NCBI GenBank assembly: GCA_031259655.1 | Contig: JAIRLF010000330.1 | Coordinates: 1 to 6,097, forward strand | Length of the DNA stretch: 6,097 nt | Direction: 5' to 3' | Origin: Prevotellaceae bacterium | GTDB lineage: Bacteria > Bacteroidota > Bacteroidia > Bacteroidales > UBA932 | Part shown: positions 1 to 6,097 of the stretch, piece after piece | Position numbering within the stretch: the first letter of the stretch is position 1 | Layout: each line of letters opens with the position of its first letter | Made by a program: the position numbers and the translations under genes | The notes under the pieces: model-generated | What the model was told of the DNA's origin: nothing | The model's database searches: none | Seen by the model: the letters and a program-made list of their open reading frames with translations, nothing else

Positions 1-824
1 AGTGTTGAAAAGGGATTATAAACAGGGTTGATTCCATCCCATGAATAGCCGTTATACCACTTGCGAATTTGAGCAAGTAACTCTTCGGGTGTAATTTTCT
101 TTTTCGCTGCCATATTCCGAATATGTTCTTCAAAATAAAATTCGAGTTCCTGCTGTGTATAGCCACAAATAGTTGAAAAACGGTCATCAATCGTGATGTC
201 ATCCGGACTGTTCAATCCCGAAAACAGCGATATTTTCGAAAACTTCGAAACGCCGGTAAGAAAAACAAAGCGCAGATGATCGTCGTCGGCTTTCAATACC
301 TGATAAAAATCGTGCAATAATTGTCGATTGACATCGGCATCGACAATATTATTAAGATTGTCGGTTATCGGTTTGTCATATTCATCAACAAGAACGACAA
401 CTTTTTTGCCGGTCGACTCATATATGTTTGCGATTAACTCTTTAAATCTGCCGGAAATGGTATTTTTAGACAAAACTACATTGTTATTTTTCGCAATAAA
501 ATTAATGTCATCCAACAATGCTATTTTTATATCTTCTGTTCCATGGTTTGGCATTCCGCTAAAGTCGATCCTGATAACGGGATTCGTCTCTTCCCAATTC
601 CACTTATCGTAAATGTATAACCCGTTAAAAAGGTCTTTTCGACCTTCGAAAATCGCTTTAATTATATTTACAGTTAACGATTTCCCAAAGCGACGAGGTC
701 GGGACAGAAAAAATATCTTCCCTGACGATATAAGTCTGTAAATGTCTTCTGTCTTATCGACATACAGATACTCACTGTCTCGTAAGTCTTCAAACGACTG
801 TATTCCTACCGGTAAACGTTTCAT
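1..824 (-). CDS. AAA-ATPase-like protein (PD-(D/E)XK nuclease-associated family), N-terminal part
   Basis: I translated this by hand from the minus strand. It is open from the ATG at 824-822 through 274 codons to the window edge, with no frameshift. An in-frame TAA at 833-831 lies just upstream and no other start codon intervenes, so this start is secure. The N-terminus (MKRLPVGIQSFEDLR, then YLYVDKT at 19-25) is typical of the AAA-ATPase-like family (Pfam PF09820). A Walker A-like loop, SRPRRFGKSL, spans residues 41-50, with K48 and S49 as the nucleotide-binding pair. Walker B is VVVLVDEYDKP at 142-152, with D147 and E148. LTGVSKFSK at 189-197 fits a sensor strand, and KWYNGYSWDG at 255-264 is a family hallmark. 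Members are usually just over 500 residues with a C-terminal nuclease-like domain, which would lie beyond position 1. The family is often multicopy in Bacteroidota and its role is not established; DNA processing is only inferred. The product is probably cytoplasmic: no signal peptide is seen. Confidence 0.9.
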   Translation of the reverse strand, partial: MKRLPVGIQSFEDLRDSEYLYVDKTEDIYRLISSGKIFFLSRPRRFGKSLTVNIIKAIFEGRKDLFNGLYIYDKWNWEETNPVIRIDFSGMPNHGTEDIKIALLDDINFIAKNNNVVLSKNTISGRFKELIANIYESTGKKVVVLVDEYDKPITDNLNNIVDADVNRQLLHDFYQVLKADDDHLRFVFLTGVSKFSKISLFSGLNSPDDITIDDRFSTICGYTQQELEFYFEEHIRNMAAKKKITPEELLAQIRKWYNGYSWDGINPVYNPFST

Positions 825-849
825 GATAATTTATTTTAAATTACGGGGG

Positions 850-857
850 CAAAGGTA
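850..857 (-). promoter_or_regulatory. -7-like promoter element for the AAA-ATPase gene
   Basis: On the minus strand this reads TACCTTTG, an exact match to the Bacteroidota -7 consensus TAnnTTTG. It lies 25 bp upstream of the ATG at 824, which would give a leader of about 20 nt. I see no good TTTG -33 box at the usual distance (about 877-882), so the call rests on the -7 match and its position. Confidence 0.5.
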
Positions 858-966
858 TAAAATATTTTCGAATTACCGGTTTATGAAATAAAAATGAGAC
901 TAAATCTTTTTTTGCCCTGTGCATATCTTTTGAATAACTTTTTTTCGATTGTGATGAAAAACCGTG

Positions 967-974
967 TATTTTTG
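967..974 (+). promoter_or_regulatory. -7-like promoter element for nrdD
   Basis: The sequence is TATTTTTG, matching TAnnTTTG. Transcription would begin at about 981, giving a leader of about 40 nt to the ATG at 1022. The upstream T-run (939-945) and TTG at 949-951 do not make a well-spaced -33 box. The element also bears on the start choice: in-frame start codons at 983 and 986 would sit almost at the transcription start. Confidence 0.45.
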
Positions 975-1021
975 CACCCGATTTGATGAATTTTAATACA
1001 AGTTTTACGAAAAATATATGT

Positions 1022-3112
1022 ATGGAAGTATTTATTGTTAAAAGAGACGGAAAACGAGAGACTTTCTCGATTGAAAAGATTAAAAATGCAGTAGCGAAAG
1101 CCTTTTTGTCGGTAGGCAGTTTTGCTACGCAGGATGTTTTCACCAGTATTTTGAGCAGGGTGAACATAACTGACGGTATCACTGTCGAAGAGATACAGAA
1201 TCAGGTGGAGATTGCGTTGATGGCGGAACGGTATTACGCCGTTGCCAAATCGTATATGCTGTACCGTCAAAAACATCTCGAAGACAGGGAAGTTCGTGAC
1301 AAACTCAACTTTCTGATGGATTATTGCGACGCTAAAAACGCAGCATCGGGAAGCAAATACGACGCTAATGCCAATGTCGAAAATAAAAACATGGCTACGC
1401 TTATTGGCGAATTGCCGAAATCGAACTTTATCCGCCTGAACCGCAAGATGCTTACCGACAGGCTGAAAGAGATGTACGGCAAAGAAGTATCCGACAAGTA
1501 TATCGAACTGCTTAACAGTCATTTCATCTACAAAAATGACGAAACAAGCCTTGCCAATTATTGCGCAAGCATCACCATGTATCCATGGCTGACCGGCGGA
1601 ACGATGTCGATAGGAGGTAATTCGAAGATGCCGACGAATCTGAAATCGTTTTGTGGCGGCTTTATTAATATGGTGTTTATGGTGTCGAGTATGCTTAGCG
1701 GAGCCTGCGCCACGCCTGAGTTTCTGATGTATATGAACTATTTTATCGGGCTGGAATACGGACAGGATTATTATCTCGAACCGGACAGGATTGTCGATTT
1801 GTCGAAAAGGCAACGAACGCTGGATAAGGTTATTACCGACTGTTTCGAGCAAATTGTATATTCTATCAATCAGCCGACAGGTGCACGGAATTTTCAGGCG
1901 GTATTCTGGAATATTTCCTATTACGACCGGTATTATTTCGAAAGTCTGTTTGAAAACTTTGTTTTCCCGAACGGCAGCAAACCCGACTGGAACTCGTTGA
2001 ACTGGTTACAGAAACGTTTCATGAAATGGTTTAATAAAGAGCGTACAAAAGCGATTTTGACCTTTCCGGTCGAGACGATGGCTTTGCTGACCGAAAACGG
2101 CGACGTCAAAGACGAAGAATATGGCGATTTCACTGCCGAAATGTATGCCGAAGGACATTCGTTTTTCACGTATATGAGCGACAATGCCGATTCGTTGAGC
2201 AGTTGTTGCCGTCTGCGTAACGAAATACAGGACAACGGTTTCAGTTACACGCTCGGAGCAGGCGGAGTTTCGACAGGCTCGAAAAGCGTACTGACAATCA
2301 ATCTGAACCGCTGTATTCAACACGCTGTCCGCAATGGGATTTACTATCAGTTTTTTCTCGAAGAAATAATTCACCTCGTGCATAAGGTACAACTCGCTTA
2401 CAATGAGAATCTCAAATATATGCAGAAAAGAGGGATGTTGCCGCTGTTCGATGCCGGTTACATCAGCATGGGACGGCAATATTTGACGATAGGCGTAAAC
2501 GGGCTTGTCGAAGCCGCCGAATTTCTGAATATCGAAATCAATGATAATCCAAAATATACCGAGTTCGTGCAGCAAATACTCGGTCTTATCGAAAAGTACA
2601 ACAAAAAGTACCGTACAAAAGACGTCATGTTCAATTGCGAAATGATTCCAGCCGAAAACGTTGGCGTCAAACACGCTAAATGGGATAAACGCGACGGTTA
2701 CACTTCGAAACGCGACTGTTACAACAGTTATTTCTACATCGTCGAAGATGATTCTCTGAATATTGCGGATAAATTCCGTTTACACGGACGGAAATATATC
2801 GAACATCTGACCGGAGGCTCTGCTCTGCATCTAAATCTTGACGAACATCTGAACAAAAATCAATACCGGCATCTATTGCAGGTTGCGACAAAAGAAGGAT
2901 GTAATTATTTCACGTTCAACGTCCCGAATACGGTTTGCAACGACTGCGGACATATTGACAAACGTCATCTGAAAGAATGTCCGGCGTGCGGCAGTAACAG
3001 TCTTGATTATCTGACACGTATCATCGGTTACATGAAGCGCGTAAGTAATTTTTCGCAAAGCAGGCAGGAGGAGGCTGCCCGACGTCATTATGCTACGGTT
3101 CATCAATTATGA
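1022..3112 (+). CDS. nrdD: Anaerobic (class III) ribonucleoside-triphosphate reductase NrdD
   Basis: This enzyme reduces ribonucleoside triphosphates to deoxynucleotides without oxygen, using a glycyl radical installed by NrdG. The 696-residue product is close to the E. coli length (712). An ATP-cone allosteric domain occupies about residues 1-90 (VKRDGKRETFS near the start, YMLYR at 78-82). The catalytic barrel has Cys181 (NYCASI) and the pair Cys395-Cys396 (SSCCRLRNE), matching the two regions that hold the active-site cysteines in known class III enzymes. A four-cysteine zinc site (Cys639, 642, 653, 656) precedes the glycyl-radical loop TRIIGYMKR, with Gly669 as the predicted radical site. 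The frame is open further upstream (TTG at 983, ATG at 986). I prefer 1022 because the ATP cone begins directly after it (MEVFIVKRDG) and the likely promoter lies at 967-974. The gene overlaps nrdG by 23 bp, so the two are probably co-transcribed. I saw no convincing NrdR box upstream. Confidence 0.96.
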   Translation: MEVFIVKRDGKRETFSIEKIKNAVAKAFLSVGSFATQDVFTSILSRVNITDGITVEEIQNQVEIALMAERYYAVAKSYMLYRQKHLEDREVRDKLNFLMDYCDAKNAASGSKYDANANVENKNMATLIGELPKSNFIRLNRKMLTDRLKEMYGKEVSDKYIELLNSHFIYKNDETSLANYCASITMYPWLTGGTMSIGGNSKMPTNLKSFCGGFINMVFMVSSMLSGACATPEFLMYMNYFIGLEYGQDYYLEPDRIVDLSKRQRTLDKVITDCFEQIVYSINQPTGARNFQAVFWNISYYDRYYFESLFENFVFPNGSKPDWNSLNWLQKRFMKWFNKERTKAILTFPVETMALLTENGDVKDEEYGDFTAEMYAEGHSFFTYMSDNADSLSSCCRLRNEIQDNGFSYTLGAGGVSTGSKSVLTINLNRCIQHAVRNGIYYQFFLEEIIHLVHKVQLAYNENLKYMQKRGMLPLFDAGYISMGRQYLTIGVNGLVEAAEFLNIEINDNPKYTEFVQQILGLIEKYNKKYRTKDVMFNCEMIPAENVGVKHAKWDKRDGYTSKRDCYNSYFYIVEDDSLNIADKFRLHGRKYIEHLTGGSALHLNLDEHLNKNQYRHLLQVATKEGCNYFTFNVPNTVCNDCGHIDKRHLKECPACGSNSLDYLTRIIGYMKRVSNFSQSRQEEAARRHYATVHQL

Positions 3113-3563
3113 CATTGTTTTTCAGGAAATACCCGACGAAGTGACGTTGGCTGTCAATATTTCGAACTGTCCTAACCGTTGCAAAGGATGTCACAGTCCG
3201 TACCTGATGGAAGATGCCGGCGCGATATTGAATGAAAATATTCTCGTCAGCCTGCTCGAAAGGTACGGTAACGCTGTAACTTGCGTATGTTTCATGGGCG
3301 GCGATTCGTCGCCGCAAGACGTCGAACGGCTCGCCGCTTTCCTGCAACGAAACTACGGACTGAAAACAGGCTGGTATTCCGGCAAATCCGATATTCCGGA
3401 CAACTGTACGATACACAATTTCAACTATATCAAACTCGGTCCGTACATTGAACGTTTGGGCGGCTTAAATTCCGCAACCACAAATCAGCGATTTTATCGT
3501 GTCGAAAACGGAAATATGATCGATATAACAAACCGATTCTACGAAAATACTTTCCGAATGTAA
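3090..3563 (+). CDS. nrdG: Anaerobic ribonucleotide reductase activating protein NrdG (radical SAM)
   Basis: NrdG is the activase partner of NrdD. It cleaves S-adenosylmethionine at a [4Fe-4S] cluster and generates the glycyl radical, predicted here at Gly669 of NrdD. The 157-residue product is near the E. coli length (154). The cluster motif CPNRCKGC supplies Cys27, Cys31 and Cys34 in the CX3CX2C radical-SAM pattern. The glycine-rich strand CFMGGDSSP (67-75) fits the SAM-binding GGD motif, and the C-terminal part has KLGPYIERLGGLNS and TTNQRFY, typical of NrdG. The start lies inside the end of nrdD, in another frame, and the N-terminus MLRFINYDIVFQEIPDEVTL gives the usual short lead into the cluster motif. 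The 23-bp overlap suggests coupled translation. The product should be cytoplasmic and oxygen-sensitive. Confidence 0.95.
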   Translation: MLRFINYDIVFQEIPDEVTLAVNISNCPNRCKGCHSPYLMEDAGAILNENILVSLLERYGNAVTCVCFMGGDSSPQDVERLAAFLQRNYGLKTGWYSGKSDIPDNCTIHNFNYIKLGPYIERLGGLNSATTNQRFYRVENGNMIDITNRFYENTFRM

Positions 3564-3573
3564 ATTTTTGTAT

Positions 3574-3581
3574 TACTTTTG
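3574..3581 (+). promoter_or_regulatory. -7-like promoter element for acn
   Basis: TACTTTTG matches the TAnnTTTG consensus. It lies in the 48-bp gap after nrdG, 30 bp before the ATG at 3612, which would give a leader of about 24 nt. The -33 region (about 3551-3556, TTTCCG) is poor. No hairpin terminator is visible in the gap, so read-through from nrdDG is also possible. The TTG at 3579 overlaps this element, which argues against that codon as the acn start. Confidence 0.45.
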
Positions 3582-3611
3582 CGACGAAATTTGGAAATTA
3601 TATCGGAATTA

Positions 3612-5858
3612 ATGAAAGATATTGAAATAATTAAGGATTTTTACCGCGATTTTGGCAGTAAAGTTGATAATGTTCGGAAATATATTGGTCGTCCACTGAC
3701 ATTGTCTGAAAAAATTTTGTATGCGCATCTGTATGATGTTAATCAGTTGAAAATCTATAAAAGAGGAGAAGATTACGTAAATTTTCGTCCCGACAGGGTT
3801 GCCATGCAGGACGCTACGGCGCAAATGGCTTTATTGCAGTTTATGAACACCGGAAGGGAAAAATCCGCTGTGCCGGCGACCGTTCATTGCGATCATCTGA
3901 TTCAGGCAAACGTTGGCGCTAAAGACGATATCGCAATGGCAATCGATAATAACAGAGAAGTCTACGACTTTCTGCGAGCGGTGTCGAACAAATACGGCAT
4001 TGGATTCTGGAAACCCGGCGCAGGCATTATACATCAGGTTGTGCTCGAAAATTACGCTTTCCCCGGTGGAATGATGGTCGGCACCGATTCGCATACGCCT
4101 AATGCCGGTGGTCTCGGAATGATTGCTATTGGTGTCGGCGGCGCTGATGCTGTTGACGTTATGAACGGAATGGAATGGGAACTGAAAATGCCGGAAATGA
4201 TTGGCGTACGTCTGACAGGACGACTTGCAGGCTGGACTTCTCCAAAAGATATCATCCTGAAACTCGCTGGAATACTGACCGTAAAAGGTGCAACTAATTC
4301 GATAGTCGAATATTTCGGCGATGGAACATCATCGCTGTCGGCAACAGGAAAGGCTACCGTCTGCAATATGGGCGCCGAAATCGGAGCGACAACTTCGATT
4401 TTCCCTTTCGATGAAAATATCGCCGAATATCTTCGTCGGACCGGACGCGAAGAGGTAGCCGTAATTGCCGAAAATGCGGCATCGAATTTGCAGGCTGACG
4501 CAGAAGTAATAGCGACGCCTTCAAAATATTATGACAGGATTATCGAAATTGACCTTTCATCTTTAGAGCCGTACATCAATGGACCTTTTACGCCCGATGC
4601 CGCCTGTCCAATTTCCGAATTTGCAACCAGAGTCCGTGAAAACGACTATCCCTGCAAAATGGAAGTGGGATTGATTGGCTCGTGTACCAACTCGTCGTAT
4701 CAGGATTTAAGCAGGGCGGCATCTGTTATACGTCAGGCTGTTGACAACAATATTCCCGTCGCAGCATCGCTGATTGTCAATCCGGGATCGGAACAAATCC
4801 GATATACTGCCGAACGCGACGGATTGATTGCTGATTTCGAAAAGGCTAAAGCCGTGATTATGGCTAACGCATGCGGTCCATGTATCGGGCAATGGAAACG
4901 CCACGTGAAAAGAGATTTAGATAATATTCGACGAAATTCTATCGTCACTTCGTTCAACCGTAATTTCGCCAAACGCGCCGACGGAAACCCGAATACATAC
5001 GCTTTCGTCGCATCGCCGGAACTGACTGTGGCTCTCGCTATTGCCGGCGATTTGCGCTTCAATCCGCTTACCGACAAACTGAAAACTGCCGACGGTAAAG
5101 AAATTATGCTGAAAGAGCCTCATGGAGAAGTGTTTCCGCCACAGGGTTTCGACGTGGAAGATAACGGATACATCGCTCCCGGAACAACTGTCGAAGAGGT
5201 CTCGATTGATCCCCGTTCGGAACGTCTGCAACTGCTGAAACCGTTTCCGCCGGCTGATGAAAACAGTCTGCAAAATATGATTTTACTCATCAAAGTGAAA
5301 GGAAAATGTACTACCGACCATATATCAATGGCGGGAGAATGGCTACGTTTTCGCGGTCATCTCGAAAATATTTCCGACAACATGCTGATGGGCGCAGTGA
5401 ACGCTTTCAACGGAAAAACTAATACCGTACTCAATAGATTTACCGGTAATTACGAGCCCGTTTCGACTGTCGCAAAGCAGTATAAAGCCCGACTACTATC
5501 TTCTATCGTAGTGGCGGAAGAAAATTATGGCGAAGGTTCATCGCGCGAACATGCCGCTATGGAGCCTCGCTTCTTGAATGTAAAGGTGATACTGGCTAAA
5601 AGTTTTGCCCGTATTCACGAAACAAATCTCAAAAAACAGGGTATGCTCGCTATCACTTTCGCCGATAAAAACGATTACGAAAAAATCGAAGAATATGATT
5701 ATATCTCCGTCGATATCACAGACTTCAAACAGGGAAAACCTTTGACCGTTACTCTCTGTCATACCAACGGTACAAAAGAATCATTTCCTGTAAATCATTC
5801 ATATAACGAATTGCAAATCCAATGGTTTCGAGCCGGAAGCGCTCTTATATACAAATAA
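3612..5858 (+). CDS. acn: Aconitate hydratase (aconitase), mitochondrial-type, complete
   Basis: Aconitase interconverts citrate and isocitrate through cis-aconitate in the cytoplasm. In an anaerobe this mostly feeds 2-oxoglutarate and glutamate synthesis. From the ATG at 3612 the product is 748 residues, about the length of mitochondrial-type aconitases and shorter than the roughly 890-residue AcnA/IRP type. The [4Fe-4S] ligands are Cys358 ([11 protein letters not shown]) and Cys421 and Cys424 ([11 protein letters not shown]), which match the numbering of the mature pig enzyme. Other active-site segments are [11 protein letters not shown] (64-74), [11 protein letters not shown] (157-167) and SFNRNFAKR (447-455, with substrate-binding-type arginines). 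The C-terminal swivel domain carries [12 protein letters not shown] (642-653), whose SREH segment holds the catalytic serine. The frame is open back to the nrdG stop, but the alternative TTG at 3579 overlaps a promoter-like element and would add 11 residues. One deviation seen is HISMAGEW (570-577) where many relatives, from memory, have GPW. No icd or gltA follows within the window. Confidence 0.96.
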   Translation: MKDIEIIKDFYRDFGSKVDNVRKYIGRPLTLSEKILYAHLYDVNQLKIYKRGEDYVNFRPDRVAMQDATAQMALLQFMNTGREKSAVPATVHCDHLIQANVGAKDDIAMAIDNNREVYDFLRAVSNKYGIGFWKPGAGIIHQVVLENYAFPGGMMVGTDSHTPNAGGLGMIAIGVGGADAVDVMNGMEWELKMPEMIGVRLTGRLAGWTSPKDIILKLAGILTVKGATNSIVEYFGDGTSSLSATGKATVCNMGAEIGATTSIFPFDENIAEYLRRTGREEVAVIAENAASNLQADAEVIATPSKYYDRIIEIDLSSLEPYINGPFTPDAACPISEFATRVRENDYPCKMEVGLIGSCTNSSYQDLSRAASVIRQAVDNNIPVAASLIVNPGSEQIRYTAERDGLIADFEKAKAVIMANACGPCIGQWKRHVKRDLDNIRRNSIVTSFNRNFAKRADGNPNTYAFVASPELTVALAIAGDLRFNPLTDKLKTADGKEIMLKEPHGEVFPPQGFDVEDNGYIAPGTTVEEVSIDPRSERLQLLKPFPPADENSLQNMILLIKVKGKCTTDHISMAGEWLRFRGHLENISDNMLMGAVNAFNGKTNTVLNRFTGNYEPVSTVAKQYKARLLSSIVVAEENYGEGSSREHAAMEPRFLNVKVILAKSFARIHETNLKKQGMLAITFADKNDYEKIEEYDYISVDITDFKQGKPLTVTLCHTNGTKESFPVNHSYNELQIQWFRAGSALIYK

Positions 5859-5860
5859 AC

Positions 5861-5898
5861 CCAAAATGTCCATTAAGATGGGTGCATTCCAAAATGTC
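5861..5898. repeat. 10-bp direct repeat CCAAAATGTC, two copies
   Basis: CCAAAATGTC occurs at 5861-5870 and 5889-5898, with starts 28 bp apart, immediately after the acn stop codon. A weak 4-bp inverted repeat, CCAT/ATGG (5870-5881), lies between them. The function is unknown. It could be part of a degraded repeat element or a binding-site pair; chance is less likely but possible. Confidence 0.5.
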
Positions 5899-5903
5899 GG
5901 TTT

Positions 5904-5934
5904 GATTTGATATCAGCTTTTGATATCCCAAATC
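5904..5934 (+). terminator. Bulged 12-bp hairpin downstream of acn; possible transcription terminator
   Basis: The left arm GATTTGATATCA (5904-5915) pairs with TGATATC (5921-5927) and AAATC (5930-5934), leaving a CC bulge at 5928-5929 and a 5-nt loop GCTTT. It starts 46 bp after the acn stop and is the strongest simple inverted repeat there. No T-run follows, so it is not a classical intrinsic terminator. It may instead stabilise the mRNA 3' end or be part of the repeat cluster that follows. Confidence 0.45.
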
Positions 5935-5942
5935 GCAACAAT

Positions 5943-5955
5943 TTCCCGTAGGGAA
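5943..5955 (+). repeat. CCCGTAGGG hairpin repeat, copy 1
   Basis: TTCCCGTAGGGAA forms a 5-bp stem with a GTA loop, followed by TACATA. The variable stem pair is T5944-A5954. ATCGCAA lies 4 nt upstream, at 5932-5938. This is one of three copies in the last 160 bp. Confidence 0.75.
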
Positions 5956-5992
5956 TACATATCAATAGAAACATCGCAAGCCCCGTTTATTT

Positions 5993-6005
5993 TCCCCGTA
6001 GGGGA
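5993..6005 (+). repeat. CCCGTAGGG hairpin repeat, copy 2
   Basis: TCCCCGTAGGGGA forms a 5-bp stem with a GTA loop, followed by TACACA as in copy 1. The variable pair is C5994-G6004. Its core starts 50 bp after that of copy 1, and it also has ATCGCAA upstream (5973-5979). A second CCCC (5981-5984) could compete for pairing with GGGG at 6001-6004. Confidence 0.75.
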
Positions 6006-6052
6006 TACACAACAATTCGAATAATTCATTCACAGACAAACGGAAACGTGAA

Positions 6053-6065
6053 TGCCCTACGGGCA
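6053..6065 (-). repeat. CCCGTAGGG hairpin repeat, copy 3 (inverted)
   Basis: On the plus strand this is TGCCCTACGGGCA. Read on the minus strand it is TGCCCGTAGGGCA, followed by TTCAC, so it aligns with copies 1 and 2 in the reverse orientation. The variable pair is G-C in element orientation. Similarity extends into the flanks: ATTT before the core and ATNCAC after it. Confidence 0.7.
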
Positions 6066-6097
6066 AATTATGAGCGTGGAATGGTTTTTCTATTGAT

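Larger units (their letters stand above)
5961..6097. repeat. 11-bp inverted repeat bracketing hairpin copies 2 and 3
   Basis: ATCAATAGAAA at 5961-5971, directly after copy 1, is matched by its reverse complement TTTCTATTGAT at 6087-6097, the last bases of the window. The arrangement suggests that an inverted partner of copy 1 begins at or beyond the edge. The interval between the arms holds hairpin copies 2 and 3 and no convincing coding sequence. Confidence 0.6.

Noticed and set aside
328..612. Plus-strand ORF of 94 codons
   Set aside because: It is antisense to the AAA-ATPase-like gene across its Walker B region, so it is a shadow ORF.
983..1021. TTG (983) or ATG (986) as the nrdD start
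   Set aside because: These overlap or closely follow the likely transcription start, and the extra residues precede the normal ATP-cone N-terminus.
1005..1025. Possible NrdR box in the AT-rich stretch before nrdD
   Set aside because: The similarity is only in the A/T core, and no second box at the usual spacing is seen.
881..1852. Minus-strand ORF of 323 codons opposite nrdD
   Set aside because: It lies antisense to a clearly real nrdD and its translation shows no recognisable domain. It appears to be a by-product of nrdD codon use.
2006..2674. Minus-strand ORF of 222 codons opposite nrdD
   Set aside because: It is antisense to conserved NrdD sequence, with an atypical composition and no motif.
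3579..3611. TTG start adding 11 residues to aconitase
   Set aside because: It overlaps the TACTTTTG promoter-like element, and the ATG at 3612 gives the expected family length and N-terminus.
5932..6097. CRISPR array
   Set aside because: The repeats are short, unevenly spaced (50 and 60 bp) and one is inverted. No cas gene is present.
5859..6097. Small protein or tRNA gene in the right-end region
   Set aside because: I saw no open frame with a recognisable start and protein-like sequence, and no cloverleaf or T-loop motif. The region is explained better as repeats.

Overview
The window looks like a chromosomal piece of an anaerobic member of the Bacteroidota, most probably Bacteroidales. 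Three things support this. The NrdD, NrdG and aconitase proteins read like those of that group. Sequences matching its -7 element (TAnnTTTG) lie just upstream of three of the four genes. None of the preferred start codons has a clear Shine-Dalgarno sequence. I cannot name a genus.

Layout. Positions 1-824 (minus strand) hold the N-terminal 274 residues of an AAA-ATPase-like protein of the kind usually fused to a PD-(D/E)XK nuclease-like domain; the C-terminus lies outside the window. A divergent intergenic region (825-1021) carries a -7-like element on each strand. Then come nrdD (1022-3112) and nrdG (3090-3563), overlapping by 23 bp: the class III anaerobic ribonucleotide reductase and its radical-SAM activase. 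A complete mitochondrial-type aconitase (3612-5858) follows 48 bp later in the same direction, with its own -7-like element. The final 239 bp (5859-6097) hold no convincing gene but are dense in repeats: a 10-bp direct repeat, a long bulged hairpin after acn, and three copies of a small hairpin with core CCCGTAGGG.

How the genes fit together. NrdG uses an iron-sulfur cluster and S-adenosylmethionine to place a glycyl radical on NrdD, which then makes deoxynucleotides without oxygen. Aconitase also depends on an oxygen-sensitive [4Fe-4S] cluster and supplies isocitrate for 2-oxoglutarate and glutamate synthesis. All three suit an anaerobe, but nothing here shows a shared pathway between nrdDG and acn. 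The AAA-ATPase gene is divergently transcribed and probably unrelated.

I found no clear undescribed system. The most unusual signal is the repeat cluster at the right end. Its three hairpins differ at one stem pair (T-A, C-G, G-C) in a way that keeps the pairing, and an 11-bp inverted match at the window edge hints that the array continues.
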